Shown here: piece by piece, positions 1 through 5,719 of the stretch
How the letters are laid out: each line of letters begins with the position of its first letter
Position numbering within the stretch: position 1 is the first letter of the stretch
NCBI GenBank assembly: GCA_030620735.1
Contig: JAUXDV010000074.1
Coordinates: 1-8,457, forward strand
Direction of reading: 5' to 3'
Source: Gammaproteobacteria bacterium
Lineage (GTDB): Bacteria > Pseudomonadota > Gammaproteobacteria > Chromatiales > Chromatiaceae
Length of the DNA stretch: 8,457 bases
The notes under the pieces: generated by a model
Databases searched by the model: none
Seen by the model: only the letters and a program-made list of their open reading frames with translations
Told to the model about the DNA's origin: nothing
Program-made: the position numbers and the translations under genes

Positions 1-1
1 A

Positions 2-247
2 GTCTATGGCCGTGAAGGCATCACCGGCGAGCGTGACAGCAAAACCATCGGTTTTGAAACCATCCGTGCCGGCGACGTCGTCGGTGAGCATACGGTCTGG
101 TTTGCACAGGATGGCGAGCGTGTCGAGATCACCCACAAGGCATCCAGCCGCATGACCTTCGCCAACGGCGCCGTGCGTGCAGCACACTGGCTGATGCAGC
201 AGGATCCAGCACTTTACGATATGCAGGATGTATTGGGTTTGAGATGA
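2..247 (+). CDS. dapB: 4-hydroxy-tetrahydrodipicolinate reductase, C-terminal part (partial)
   Basis: This is the last 81 codons of DapB; the 5' part lies outside the window and the reading frame begins at base 2. DapB is the cytoplasmic NAD(P)H-dependent reductase that makes tetrahydrodipicolinate in the diaminopimelate/lysine pathway. The visible part starts with GREGITGERDSKTIGFE and continues through VVGEH, ERVEITHKASSR and FANGAVRAAHWL, and ends in YDMQDVLGL. These stretches are typical of the C-terminal domain and the closing motif of proteobacterial DapB (about 270 residues in full). The gene stops with TGA at 245-247, directly before a short tandem repeat. In many gammaproteobacteria dapB is followed by carAB; here the next gene is msrP, 116 bases away, so the two are probably separate transcription units. 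Confidence 0.95.
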   Translation, partial: VYGREGITGERDSKTIGFETIRAGDVVGEHTVWFAQDGERVEITHKASSRMTFANGAVRAAHWLMQQDPALYDMQDVLGLR

Positions 248-248
248 A

Positions 249-276
249 CCTAAAACCTAAAACCTAAAACCTAAAA
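249..276. repeat. Tandem repeat, four exact copies of CCTAAAA
   Basis: Four perfect 7-base copies of CCTAAAA run head to tail starting two bases after the dapB stop codon, with a fifth partial copy (CTT) breaking off. The sequence has no open frame and does not form a hairpin, because it is A-rich on one strand with no complementary arm. It may be a slippage-prone microsatellite or part of a larger dispersed repeat. No function is assigned. Confidence 0.9.
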
Positions 277-363
277 CTTCCCCAATGTGATCCTTTTGTG
301 AAGATTTCCCCCTGATTGATGGTCTATCATAATTACTGATAACTTTACTCGGAAAATATCAAC

Positions 364-1326
364 ATGTTAATCAGGAAAACGTCGGGGATCCGTTCATCCG
401 AGATCACCTCTCAGTCGATTTTCAATCAGCGTCGTGAATTTTTGAAAAGCGGGATTTACGCCTTCGCCGGGCTTGCCATGCCCGATCTGGCGCTTGCGCT
501 GGCAGACAAGCCCGGAAAACTCAAACCCATTGCAAATCTTCACCCAAGTAAATACCGTGTTGATGCTGAAGTCACTGATTACAAGTGGATTACGACCTAT
601 AACAACTTTACCGAGTTTGGCCACGGCAAGTCGACTCCGGCAAAAACGGCGCGTAAGTTCAAGACACGTCCATGGACAGTGGAAGTCGATGGCGAATGCG
701 AAAAGCCGGGAAAAATTGATATCGAAGAGATCCTGTCAAGCTTCACCCAGGAGGAGCGCATCTATCGTTTTCGCTGTGTCGAGGCCTGGTCAATGGTGGT
801 TCCATGGGTGGGTTTTCCGCTGGGCGACCTGTTAAAGCAATTCAAGCCGACCTCCAAAGCAAAATATGTGGTGTTCGAAACCCTCCATGATCCCAAGCGC
901 ATGCCCAATCAGCGCTACGACGGACTCGACTGGCCATACCGTGAAGGACTGCGTATGGATGAGGCGATGCATCCGCTGACAATTCTGAGTACAGGTTTGT
1001 ACGGGGAGATACTGCCGAATCAGAATGGCGCTCCGCTGCGCCTGGTCGTGCCGTGGAAATATGGCTTCAAGAGCATCAAGTCGATTGTCAAAATCTCTTT
1101 TTCTGAAAAGCAGCCGCCAACCACATGGAACGGCAAAGCGCCGGATGAATACGGGTTTTTCGCCAACGTCAATCCGAAGGTTGATCATCCACGCTGGAGC
1201 CAGGCAAAACATCGTGTTCTGGGAGGCGGGATATTTTCCGGCCGTGAGAAGACCAGGATGTTCAATGGTTATGCCGATGAAGTGGCGTCGCTCTATCGCG
1301 GCATGAACCTGAAGAACAACTTCTGA
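364..1326 (+). CDS. msrP: Protein-methionine-sulfoxide reductase catalytic subunit MsrP (YedY), molybdopterin enzyme
   Basis: MsrP reduces methionine sulfoxide in periplasmic proteins, taking electrons from the membrane heme protein MsrQ. The 320-residue product is close to the E. coli length of 334. It has a twin-arginine signal (RREFLK at 23-28) followed by a hydrophobic stretch, as expected for a folded cofactor-bearing protein exported by Tat. The segment before it (SSEITSQSIF) resembles the SDVTAESVF stretch of E. coli YedY, which supports the start at 364. The oxidoreductase molybdopterin fold follows; Cys138 in YRFRCVEAWSMVVPW is the expected molybdenum ligand. The NQNGAPLRLVVPWKYGFKSIKS block (about 219-240) is a family signature. 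No strong Shine-Dalgarno site is visible; GGAAAA at 351-356 is a weak candidate. msrQ starts 8 bases after the stop, so the two are surely cotranscribed. Confidence 0.96.
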   Translation: MLIRKTSGIRSSEITSQSIFNQRREFLKSGIYAFAGLAMPDLALALADKPGKLKPIANLHPSKYRVDAEVTDYKWITTYNNFTEFGHGKSTPAKTARKFKTRPWTVEVDGECEKPGKIDIEEILSSFTQEERIYRFRCVEAWSMVVPWVGFPLGDLLKQFKPTSKAKYVVFETLHDPKRMPNQRYDGLDWPYREGLRMDEAMHPLTILSTGLYGEILPNQNGAPLRLVVPWKYGFKSIKSIVKISFSEKQPPTTWNGKAPDEYGFFANVNPKVDHPRWSQAKHRVLGGGIFSGREKTRMFNGYADEVASLYRGMNLKNNF

Positions 1327-1334
1327 GCGATGAG

Positions 1335-2000
1335 ATGAGAGTTGCTAACAAAAATATTGTCATTGGCAAACTGTTGCTGTTTCTGTTGTGCCTCGTTCCG
1401 GCATTGCTGCTGCTGTGGGATGCGCTGCAGCAACAGCTGGGCGCCAACCCGGTTGAGGCATTGCTGCATCGCAGTGGAGACTGGAGCATACGCCTGCTGC
1501 TGATAACGCTTGCGATCACTCCGCTGCGTAAGCTCACCGCACGGGGGTGGCTGCTGCGCTATCGCCGCATGTTGGGTCTCTTTGCCTTTTTTTATGCGCT
1601 GCTGCACTTCACGGTCTATCTGTGGCTGGATCGTGGCCTCTCCTGGATGGAGATCAGCGTCGATATTCTCGAACGGCCCTACATTACGCTTGGCTTTGTG
1701 GCATTCCTGATTCTTCTGGCGCTCGCTGTCACCTCAACCAGGGGCATGATGCGCCGTCTCGGCAAGCATTGGTCGGCGCTGCATCAATGGGTCTATGCAG
1801 CAGGGTTGTTTGGCGTCATTCACTTTCTGTGGCTGGTGAAGGCTGACTACCGGGAGCCCGGACTCTATATGGCGATCTTTATCATCCTGATGCTGTTTCG
1901 TGCGGGGAGTTTCAAAAAACGCCTGCAGCGTGCATTCTCGAGCGATGCGCTTCGCAAGCTCAGCAGCATCCTACGGTGCTATACTTCGGAAAATGCGTAG
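1335..2000 (+). CDS. msrQ: Heme-binding membrane subunit MsrQ (YedZ) of the methionine sulfoxide reductase system
   Basis: MsrQ is an inner-membrane b-type heme protein that passes electrons from the quinone pool or a flavin reductase to periplasmic MsrP. The 221-residue product has about six hydrophobic segments (near 10-30, 51-63, 78-98, 115-133, 151-168, 177-190), matching the ferric-reductase-like transmembrane fold. Likely heme-ligand histidines are His91 (ALLHF), His150 (ALHQW) and His163 (VIHFL), in nearly the same places as His91, His151 and His164 in E. coli. The start at 1335 lies 8 bases past the msrP stop; GATGAG just upstream is a weak ribosome site. The final segment is unusual: residues 203-214 are encoded by a 32-base repeat that occurs again between soxL and soxB, so the tail is probably a recent replacement or extension rather than conserved protein. 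Confidence 0.95.
   Translation: MRVANKNIVIGKLLLFLLCLVPALLLLWDALQQQLGANPVEALLHRSGDWSIRLLLITLAITPLRKLTARGWLLRYRRMLGLFAFFYALLHFTVYLWLDRGLSWMEISVDILERPYITLGFVAFLILLALAVTSTRGMMRRLGKHWSALHQWVYAAGLFGVIHFLWLVKADYREPGLYMAIFIILMLFRAGSFKKRLQRAFSSDALRKLSSILRCYTSENA
1943..1974 (+). repeat. Single arm of a dispersed palindromic repeat inside the 3' end of msrQ
   Basis: These 32 bases (CGATGCGCTTCGCAAGCTCA...) are identical to 7829-7860, the right arm of the palindromic element between soxL and soxB. Here the partner left arm is absent, so this is a half element. It is read in frame by msrQ as residues 203-214 (SDALRKLSSILR). The identity stops sharply at both ends (G against T before, G against A after), which marks the unit boundary. 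This looks like a REP-type or miniature mobile repeat, but the family cannot be named without a genome search. Confidence 0.85.
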
Positions 2001-2045
2001 CGTGACTTTAACGCTGTCACGTTTACAACCCGGCAAATAACGGCG

Positions 2046-2067
2046 CCCCTCACCCCAGGGAGAGGGG
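2046..2067. repeat. Palindromic hairpin CCCCTC...GAGGGG downstream of msrQ
   Basis: CCCCTC (2046-2051) pairs with GAGGGG (2062-2067); two inner C-G pairs are possible after one A/A mismatch, leaving a small loop. It lies 46 bases after the msrQ stop and is followed by only three T residues (2068-2070). It could weakly terminate msrPQ transcripts, but the CCTCACCCCAGGGAGAGG form resembles widespread proteobacterial intergenic repeats, so I class it as a repeat with possible terminator use. A second weak hairpin, CGTGAC (2001-2006) with GTCACG (2016-2021), lies immediately after the msrQ stop. Confidence 0.6.
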
Positions 2068-2100
2068 TTTGATCGGTGGAAGTCTATTTTTTGATCAGGT

Positions 2101-4272
2101 ATGACAGACCGAAAATATTATCTATTGATAGCCAACATCGCCCTCATAGCGCTGCTTCTTATCGCGCCAGGGTTGCTCCATGCGAGTGAAAAAAGCATTC
2201 GTATCGGTGTGCTGAGTCACCGGGGTGACGCTGTGACGCACCAGATGTGGGACTCGACCGCCAACTATCTCAGCTATGCTCTGCATCCGAAAAAATTCGA
2301 GGTTATCCCCCTCGATTTTGATGAGGTTGAACCCGCCGTCAAAGATGCTGCGATTGACTTCCTGCTGGTCAACTCCGGAATCTATGTCAACCTCGAGGTG
2401 CGGCAGCGTATTTCACGCATCGTGACGCTCGATAACGGCACGCAAGAGCATCCTCTGAATGTGTTTGGCGGAGTGATATTTACCCGTGCGGATCGCAGTG
2501 ATATCAACCGGCTTGCGGATATCAGCGGGCGCTCATTTGCGGCAGTTGACGAGACCTCGCTGGGAGGTTTTCAGATGGCCTGGGGGGAGATGGAAAAAGC
2601 ACACATCTCCCCCTATGATGACTCCAGCGAACTGGCTTTTTTCGGCACCCATGACAAGGTGGTGATGGCAGTCAGGGAGGGAAAATTCGATATCGGAACT
2701 GTGCGCACCAATATTCTGGAGAGAATGGTTGATCAGGGAGATATCGACTTGAATGATTTCAAAATCATCAACTCCTACAGGGATGACTTCACATACCTTC
2801 ACAGCACTCCTCTCTATCCCGAATGGCCCTTCAGCAAATTGCAGCATACATCCAACCAGCTGGCCAGACAGGTGGCTGTTGCCCTGCTGAACATGCAACT
2901 CTCACGCCCGGCGGGAAATTTCCACTATGCCGGCTGGACAGTGCCCCTGGATTACCAGGATGTGCATGAGCTCTTCAGGCAGTTGCAGCTCCCTCCCTAT
3001 GATCCACAGCACCGTTTCACGCTGCTGGATGCGATCGAACGCTACTGGAAGTGGTTGTTGATCGCATTGGTTTTCCTGTTGATGATGGCGGTGATGAGCA
3101 CCTGGGTATCCAGGCTCAACCGGCAGTTGAAAAAGTCCAAGCTCTATCTGGAACATCAGCATGACCTGGTGCTGGATTCAGTGTGTGACGGCATCTACGG
3201 CGTCGATCTCGAGGGAAACTGCACCTTCGTAAATCGCTCCATGAAGAGCATTACCGGCTGGCAGGTGGAAGATCTGATCGGTCGCAATCAGCACCAGATG
3301 CTGCACCATACCCATGCCGATGGCACCCCGCACAAATCAGATGAGTGTCCGGTCTACCTGACTTTTCAATCCAATGAACCGCGTTTTGTGGAGGATGATC
3401 TCTTCTGGAAAAAGGATGGCTCGGGTTTTCCGGTTGAATACAGCAGCACGCCGATGCAGGATCACAAGGGAGAGACAGTCGGCAGCGTTGTCGTGTTTCG
3501 CGACATCAGTGAACGCAAAAAAGCCGAAGAGGAGGCACGCAGGCATCAGACGGAACTCGCGCACATGGCGCGGCTCAATACCATGGGAGAGATGGCCTCC
3601 GGCATCGCCCATGAACTCAATCAGCCGCTGACGGCCATTGCAACCAACGCCTATGCCTCGATTCGGATGCTGGAATCCGGCAATATATCGAATGAGAAAC
3701 TGGCCGACATCATGGAGAAGATTGGCCACCAGGCGGAGCGCTCCGGTGAGATCATTCGCCAGCTAAGGCAGTTTGTGCGCAAGGAGCAGCCGCAGCGCTG
3801 TCTGCTTGACCTCAATGAGTTGATCGAGGAGGTGTTGATGCTGCTGAGACCCGAAGTGCGCAAGGCTGGTGTAACAATTCAACGCAATCTTGATCGATCC
3901 ATCAAAAAAGTCATGGCGCAGCGCATCCAGATCGAGCAGGTGATTTTGAATCTGGTGAAGAATGCAATCGAAGCGATGGTGAACAGTGATGCTGAAACCC
4001 GAAAGCTTGTCATTACCACAGGAATGGGCGGTAGCCACAGCGTCATCGTGAGTGTGGAGGACAGCGGCCCCGGCATCAGCAGCGAGATGCGCGACGGCCT
4101 GTTTGATCCGTTCATTACCAGCAAGAAGAAGGGGCTCGGACTCGGTCTCTCGATCAGCCAGGGAATCATCGAGGCGCACCAGGGTAATCTCTATCTCGAT
4201 TCATCATCACTGCAGGGCGCCATTTTTCGTTTTGCTTTACCGCTCGACCATGGAGACACGACACATGAGTAA
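2101..4272 (+). CDS. Sensor histidine kinase with PhnD-like periplasmic domain and PAS domain (TtrS/ThsS-like)
   Basis: This 723-residue membrane kinase reads in order as follows. A signal-anchor helix lies at about 6-26. A periplasmic domain at about 30-310 opens with IRIGVLSHRGD and contains DFLLVNSGIYV and GTHDKVVMAVREGKFDIGTV, the pattern of phosphate/phosphonate-binding (PhnD-like) receptors. A second helix spans about 316-336, and a PAS domain about 355-472. The HisKA H-box is GIAHELNQPL with phosphoacceptor His504. The ATPase domain has the N-box (NLVKNAIEA, 617-625), G1 (DSGPGI, 654-659), F-box (LFDPFITSKKKG) and G2 (GLGLGLS, 678-684). All catalytic motifs look intact. PhnD-like sensors occur in TtrS and ThsS, which detect tetrathionate and thiosulfate; those lack or vary in the PAS part. 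The start is bounded by an in-frame TGA at 2092-2094, and no well-spaced ribosome site precedes it. It overlaps the regulator gene by 8 bases. A sulfur-oxyanion ligand is inferred from fold and location. Confidence 0.93.
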   Translation: MTDRKYYLLIANIALIALLLIAPGLLHASEKSIRIGVLSHRGDAVTHQMWDSTANYLSYALHPKKFEVIPLDFDEVEPAVKDAAIDFLLVNSGIYVNLEVRQRISRIVTLDNGTQEHPLNVFGGVIFTRADRSDINRLADISGRSFAAVDETSLGGFQMAWGEMEKAHISPYDDSSELAFFGTHDKVVMAVREGKFDIGTVRTNILERMVDQGDIDLNDFKIINSYRDDFTYLHSTPLYPEWPFSKLQHTSNQLARQVAVALLNMQLSRPAGNFHYAGWTVPLDYQDVHELFRQLQLPPYDPQHRFTLLDAIERYWKWLLIALVFLLMMAVMSTWVSRLNRQLKKSKLYLEHQHDLVLDSVCDGIYGVDLEGNCTFVNRSMKSITGWQVEDLIGRNQHQMLHHTHADGTPHKSDECPVYLTFQSNEPRFVEDDLFWKKDGSGFPVEYSSTPMQDHKGETVGSVVVFRDISERKKAEEEARRHQTELAHMARLNTMGEMASGIAHELNQPLTAIATNAYASIRMLESGNISNEKLADIMEKIGHQAERSGEIIRQLRQFVRKEQPQRCLLDLNELIEEVLMLLRPEVRKAGVTIQRNLDRSIKKVMAQRIQIEQVILNLVKNAIEAMVNSDAETRKLVITTGMGGSHSVIVSVEDSGPGISSEMRDGLFDPFITSKKKGLGLGLSISQGIIEAHQGNLYLDSSSLQGAIFRFALPLDHGDTTHE

Positions 4273-4885
4273 TACACCAACCGTCTATATCGTCGATGAT
4301 GACGAAGTCGTGCGCGATGCCTTGAAACTACTGATGGAGTCTGTTGGTCTCGAGGTGGCGACCTATGCATCAGCGCAGGAGTATCTCGACCAGTTTGATT
4401 GTGACCAGCCGGGCTGCCTTGTCACTGATGTGCGTATGCCGGGGATCAGCGGCCTGGATCTGCAGGCGCGGCTTGCGGCTGAAAAAATACACCCGCCGGT
4501 CATCATCATCACCGGACATGGCGATGTTCCCATGGCTGTCAGAGCAGTACAGAGCGGCGCGGTCGATTTTCTGGAGAAGCCGTTCAATAACCAGGCAATG
4601 CTCGACAGCGTCCACCGCGCCATCGAGATGGATGCAAAACAGCGTGGAGAGAGTTCCCGCCTGCTGGAGATCGAAGCGCGCTACAACACGCTGACTCCCC
4701 GTGAAAAGGAGGTGATGCAACTGGTGATCGAGGGTATGCGCAATAAAAACATCGCCTATGATTTGGAGATCAGCCAGTCGACGGTCGAGGTGCACCGCTC
4801 CAGGGTGATGGAGAAAATGCAGGCGAAGACGCTTTCTGATCTGATGCGCATGTCACTTGCGATGGATCTGCTGAATAACGACTGA
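4265..4885 (+). CDS. Two-component response regulator, FixJ/NarL type (receiver plus LuxR-type HTH)
   Basis: This is the DNA-binding partner of the kinase encoded just upstream. The 206-residue product has a receiver domain at about 5-120 with the acidic pocket DDDE (11-14), phosphoacceptor Asp55 (VTDVRMPG), switch Thr83 (IITGHGD) and Lys105 (LEKPF). A LuxR/GerE helix-turn-helix domain follows at about 140-198 (LTPREKEVMQLVIEG, then SQSTVEVHRSRVMEKM). The length and layout match FixJ and TtrR. The open frame extends upstream to about 4052, but the start at 4265 is chosen because GGAGA at 4252-4256 is well placed and the protein then begins MSNTPTVYIVDDDE. It overlaps the kinase stop by 8 bases, which suggests translational coupling. 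The sox genes are the nearest downstream target; control of sox is inference. Confidence 0.95.
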   Translation: MSNTPTVYIVDDDEVVRDALKLLMESVGLEVATYASAQEYLDQFDCDQPGCLVTDVRMPGISGLDLQARLAAEKIHPPVIIITGHGDVPMAVRAVQSGAVDFLEKPFNNQAMLDSVHRAIEMDAKQRGESSRLLEIEARYNTLTPREKEVMQLVIEGMRNKNIAYDLEISQSTVEVHRSRVMEKMQAKTLSDLMRMSLAMDLLNND

Positions 4886-4903
4886 TTCACCAGAGAGAAC
4901 CCT

Positions 4904-4970
4904 GTCATTGCGAGCGCAGCGTGGCAATCTCAAATAGATTGCCGCGTCGGCCGAGTCTCCTCGCAATGAC
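4904..4970. repeat. 67-base palindromic intergenic repeat (GTCATTGCGAG...CTCGCAATGAC)
   Basis: The outer arms GTCATTGCGAG (4904-4914) and CTCGCAATGAC (4960-4970) are perfect inverse complements. A second perfect inner stem, GGCAATCT (4923-4930) with AGATTGCC (4936-4943), has a 5-base loop. The middle (GCAGCGT against GTCGGCCGAGTCT) pairs imperfectly. It starts 18 bases after the response regulator stop. There is no T-run after it, so it is not a classical terminator, though such a stem could stabilise the 3' end of the kinase/regulator message. Sequences of this form are common dispersed repeats in proteobacteria and may be miniature transposable elements. Confidence 0.85.
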
Positions 4971-5042
4971 TTGCTGGTGCGCTGTCGATTAACCCCTACG
5001 GTCTCTTCAAGCCATGCGCGGAGTGATTGAGAAATTATCAAT

Positions 5043-5072
5043 ATCCGTGTGCATCTGTGTTTATCTGTGGTT
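5043..5072. repeat. Three imperfect 10-base units of ATCTGTGTTT
   Basis: The units are ATCCGTGTGC (5043-5052), ATCTGTGTTT (5053-5062) and ATCTGTGGTT (5063-5072). The period of 10 bases is near one helical turn, so identical faces repeat along one side of the DNA. The phrase ATCTGTG..ATCTGTGGTTC occurs as an intergenic repeat in many bacteria, so a generic repeat is more likely than a specific operator. It lies about 220 bases upstream of the soxX start. Confidence 0.6.
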
Positions 5073-5090
5073 CCATCTTTTCGTTCTATT

Positions 5091-5162
5091 GTGGAAAACC
5101 ACTATTCTCCTTCCAGCATCTCCCAATTTTTATTTGACAGAAACTCGATAGAATCAACTCGA
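5091..5162 (+). promoter_or_regulatory. Candidate soxX promoter and upstream operator region
   Basis: A consensus-like TTGACA lies at 5134-5139, but no good -10 follows at 16-18 bases. TAGAAT at 5149-5154 is a fair -10 with only ATTTTT at the matching -35 position, a pattern compatible with an activator-dependent promoter. The short inverted repeat GTGGAAAACCAC (5091-5102) would be centred near -64 if transcription starts about seven bases after TAGAAT, where FixJ/NarL regulators often bind. GTGGTT at 5067-5072 is also complementary to AACCAC at 5097-5102. No start site is known; this is a prediction from sequence only. Confidence 0.35.
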
Positions 5163-5166
5163 CTCT

Positions 5167-5204
5167 TCTCTTCATCGGTAGCTTTTTGGTGAAAAATGAA
5201 GAGA
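5167..5204. promoter_or_regulatory. Inverted repeat in the soxX leader
   Basis: TCTCTTCAT (5167-5175) and ATGAAGAGA (5196-5204) are perfect 9-base inverse complements around a 20-base spacer rich in T and A. If the promoter lies near 5149-5154, this falls in the first part of the mRNA leader and could form a stem-loop. Otherwise it could be a dimeric protein-binding site. It is followed at 5213-5223 by ATTGA-A-TCAAT, another small dyad. Function is unknown. Confidence 0.4.
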
Positions 5205-5279
5205 GAGTGATTATTGAATCAATCAGGTTATTACGACGCTGTGCTTCACGATGAAATGAATGAGGCAGCGTCCAATTCA

Positions 5280-5291
5280 TCCTCCGGAGGA
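5280..5291 (+). promoter_or_regulatory. soxX ribosome binding site embedded in a 12-base palindrome
   Basis: TCCTCCGGAGGA is a perfect 12-base palindrome whose right half, GGAGGA, is the strong Shine-Dalgarno sequence for the start codon at 5295. The left half, CCTCC, is an exact anti-Shine-Dalgarno sequence. A zero-loop hairpin cannot form, but slipped pairing or pairing between two transcripts could mask the site. This strong site also decides the soxX start. Confidence 0.75.
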
Positions 5292-5294
5292 GAA

Positions 5295-5666
5295 ATGATT
5301 AACATGAGTACAAGACTCACCAGCATAGCCGCTGCGGCGGCAATTGTTCTTGGCGGGACTCTTTCCATATCCACTGCAGTTGCCGCCGACGAGAAGGCGC
5401 TGGAAGAGGGAAAGAAACTGGCCTTTACGCGTAAAGACGGCAACTGCCTCGCCTGTCATGTCATCGAAGGTGGAGAGGCGGCCGGCAATATCGGGCCGCC
5501 GCTGATGATGATGAAAATCCGCTATCCCGATAAAGCTGTGCTGCGCGCGCAAATATGGGATGCCTCTGTGCGCAATGCCGATACGGCAATGCCGCTGTTT
5601 GGCAAATACGGGGTTTTGAGCGAATCAGATCTGGACAAGGTCGTTGAGTTTATTCATTCACTTTGA
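5295..5666 (+). CDS. soxX: SoxX, monoheme cytochrome c subunit of thiosulfate-oxidizing SoxXA
   Basis: SoxX pairs with SoxA in the periplasm and accepts electrons when thiosulfate is joined to the cysteine of SoxY. The 123-residue product has a Sec signal peptide (hydrophobic about 10-24, cleavage likely after STAVAA near 31). A single heme c site is C51-L-A-C54-H55. The GPPLMMMKIRYPDK stretch resembles the conserved region after the heme in SoxX, and Met99 in DTAMPLFG is the expected distal ligand. Start 5295 is chosen over an upstream TTG at 5214 because GGAGG at 5286-5290 immediately precedes it; ATG 5304 is an alternative with looser spacing. The 5295 start keeps the signal peptide compact. 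It is the first gene of the sox cluster, with soxA 53 bases downstream. Confidence 0.93.
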   Translation: MINMSTRLTSIAAAAAIVLGGTLSISTAVAADEKALEEGKKLAFTRKDGNCLACHVIEGGEAAGNIGPPLMMMKIRYPDKAVLRAQIWDASVRNADTAMPLFGKYGVLSESDLDKVVEFIHSL

Positions 5667-5719
5667 ATCAACTGCAATTCAACAACGATTTAACACCGGT
5701 CAATAGAGGTATTGGAAAT

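Noticed and set aside
249..276. Telomere-like repeat (resembles the plant CCCTAAA unit)
   Set aside because: The unit differs (CCTAAAA), there are only four copies, and it lies inside a bacterial chromosome segment between genes.
3337..4179. Long antisense open frames within the kinase gene (for example 3337-3729 and 3763-4179 on the minus strand)
   Set aside because: They are shadows of a strongly conserved sense gene, match no family I recognise and have no ribosome sites or promoters.
4052..4264. Upstream extension of the response regulator reading frame inside the kinase gene
   Set aside because: The extra residues are Arg/Ser-rich out-of-frame translation of the ATPase domain; the receiver domain begins at 4265 with a good ribosome site.
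4904..4980. Rho-independent terminator for the two-component operon
   Set aside because: The stem is not followed by a T-run, and the inner and outer stems are typical of a dispersed repeat.
5043..5072. CRISPR-like or clustered operator array
   Set aside because: The units are only 10 bases, imperfect and directly adjacent with no spacers; a common intergenic repeat is the better explanation.
5214..5294. TTG start at 5214 for soxX
   Set aside because: It has no ribosome site and would put 27 polar residues before a complete signal peptide that begins at ATG 5295.
5663..5719. TTG start at 5663 for soxA overlapping the soxX stop
   Set aside because: The added residues precede a normal signal peptide, and ATG 5720 has GAGGT upstream.
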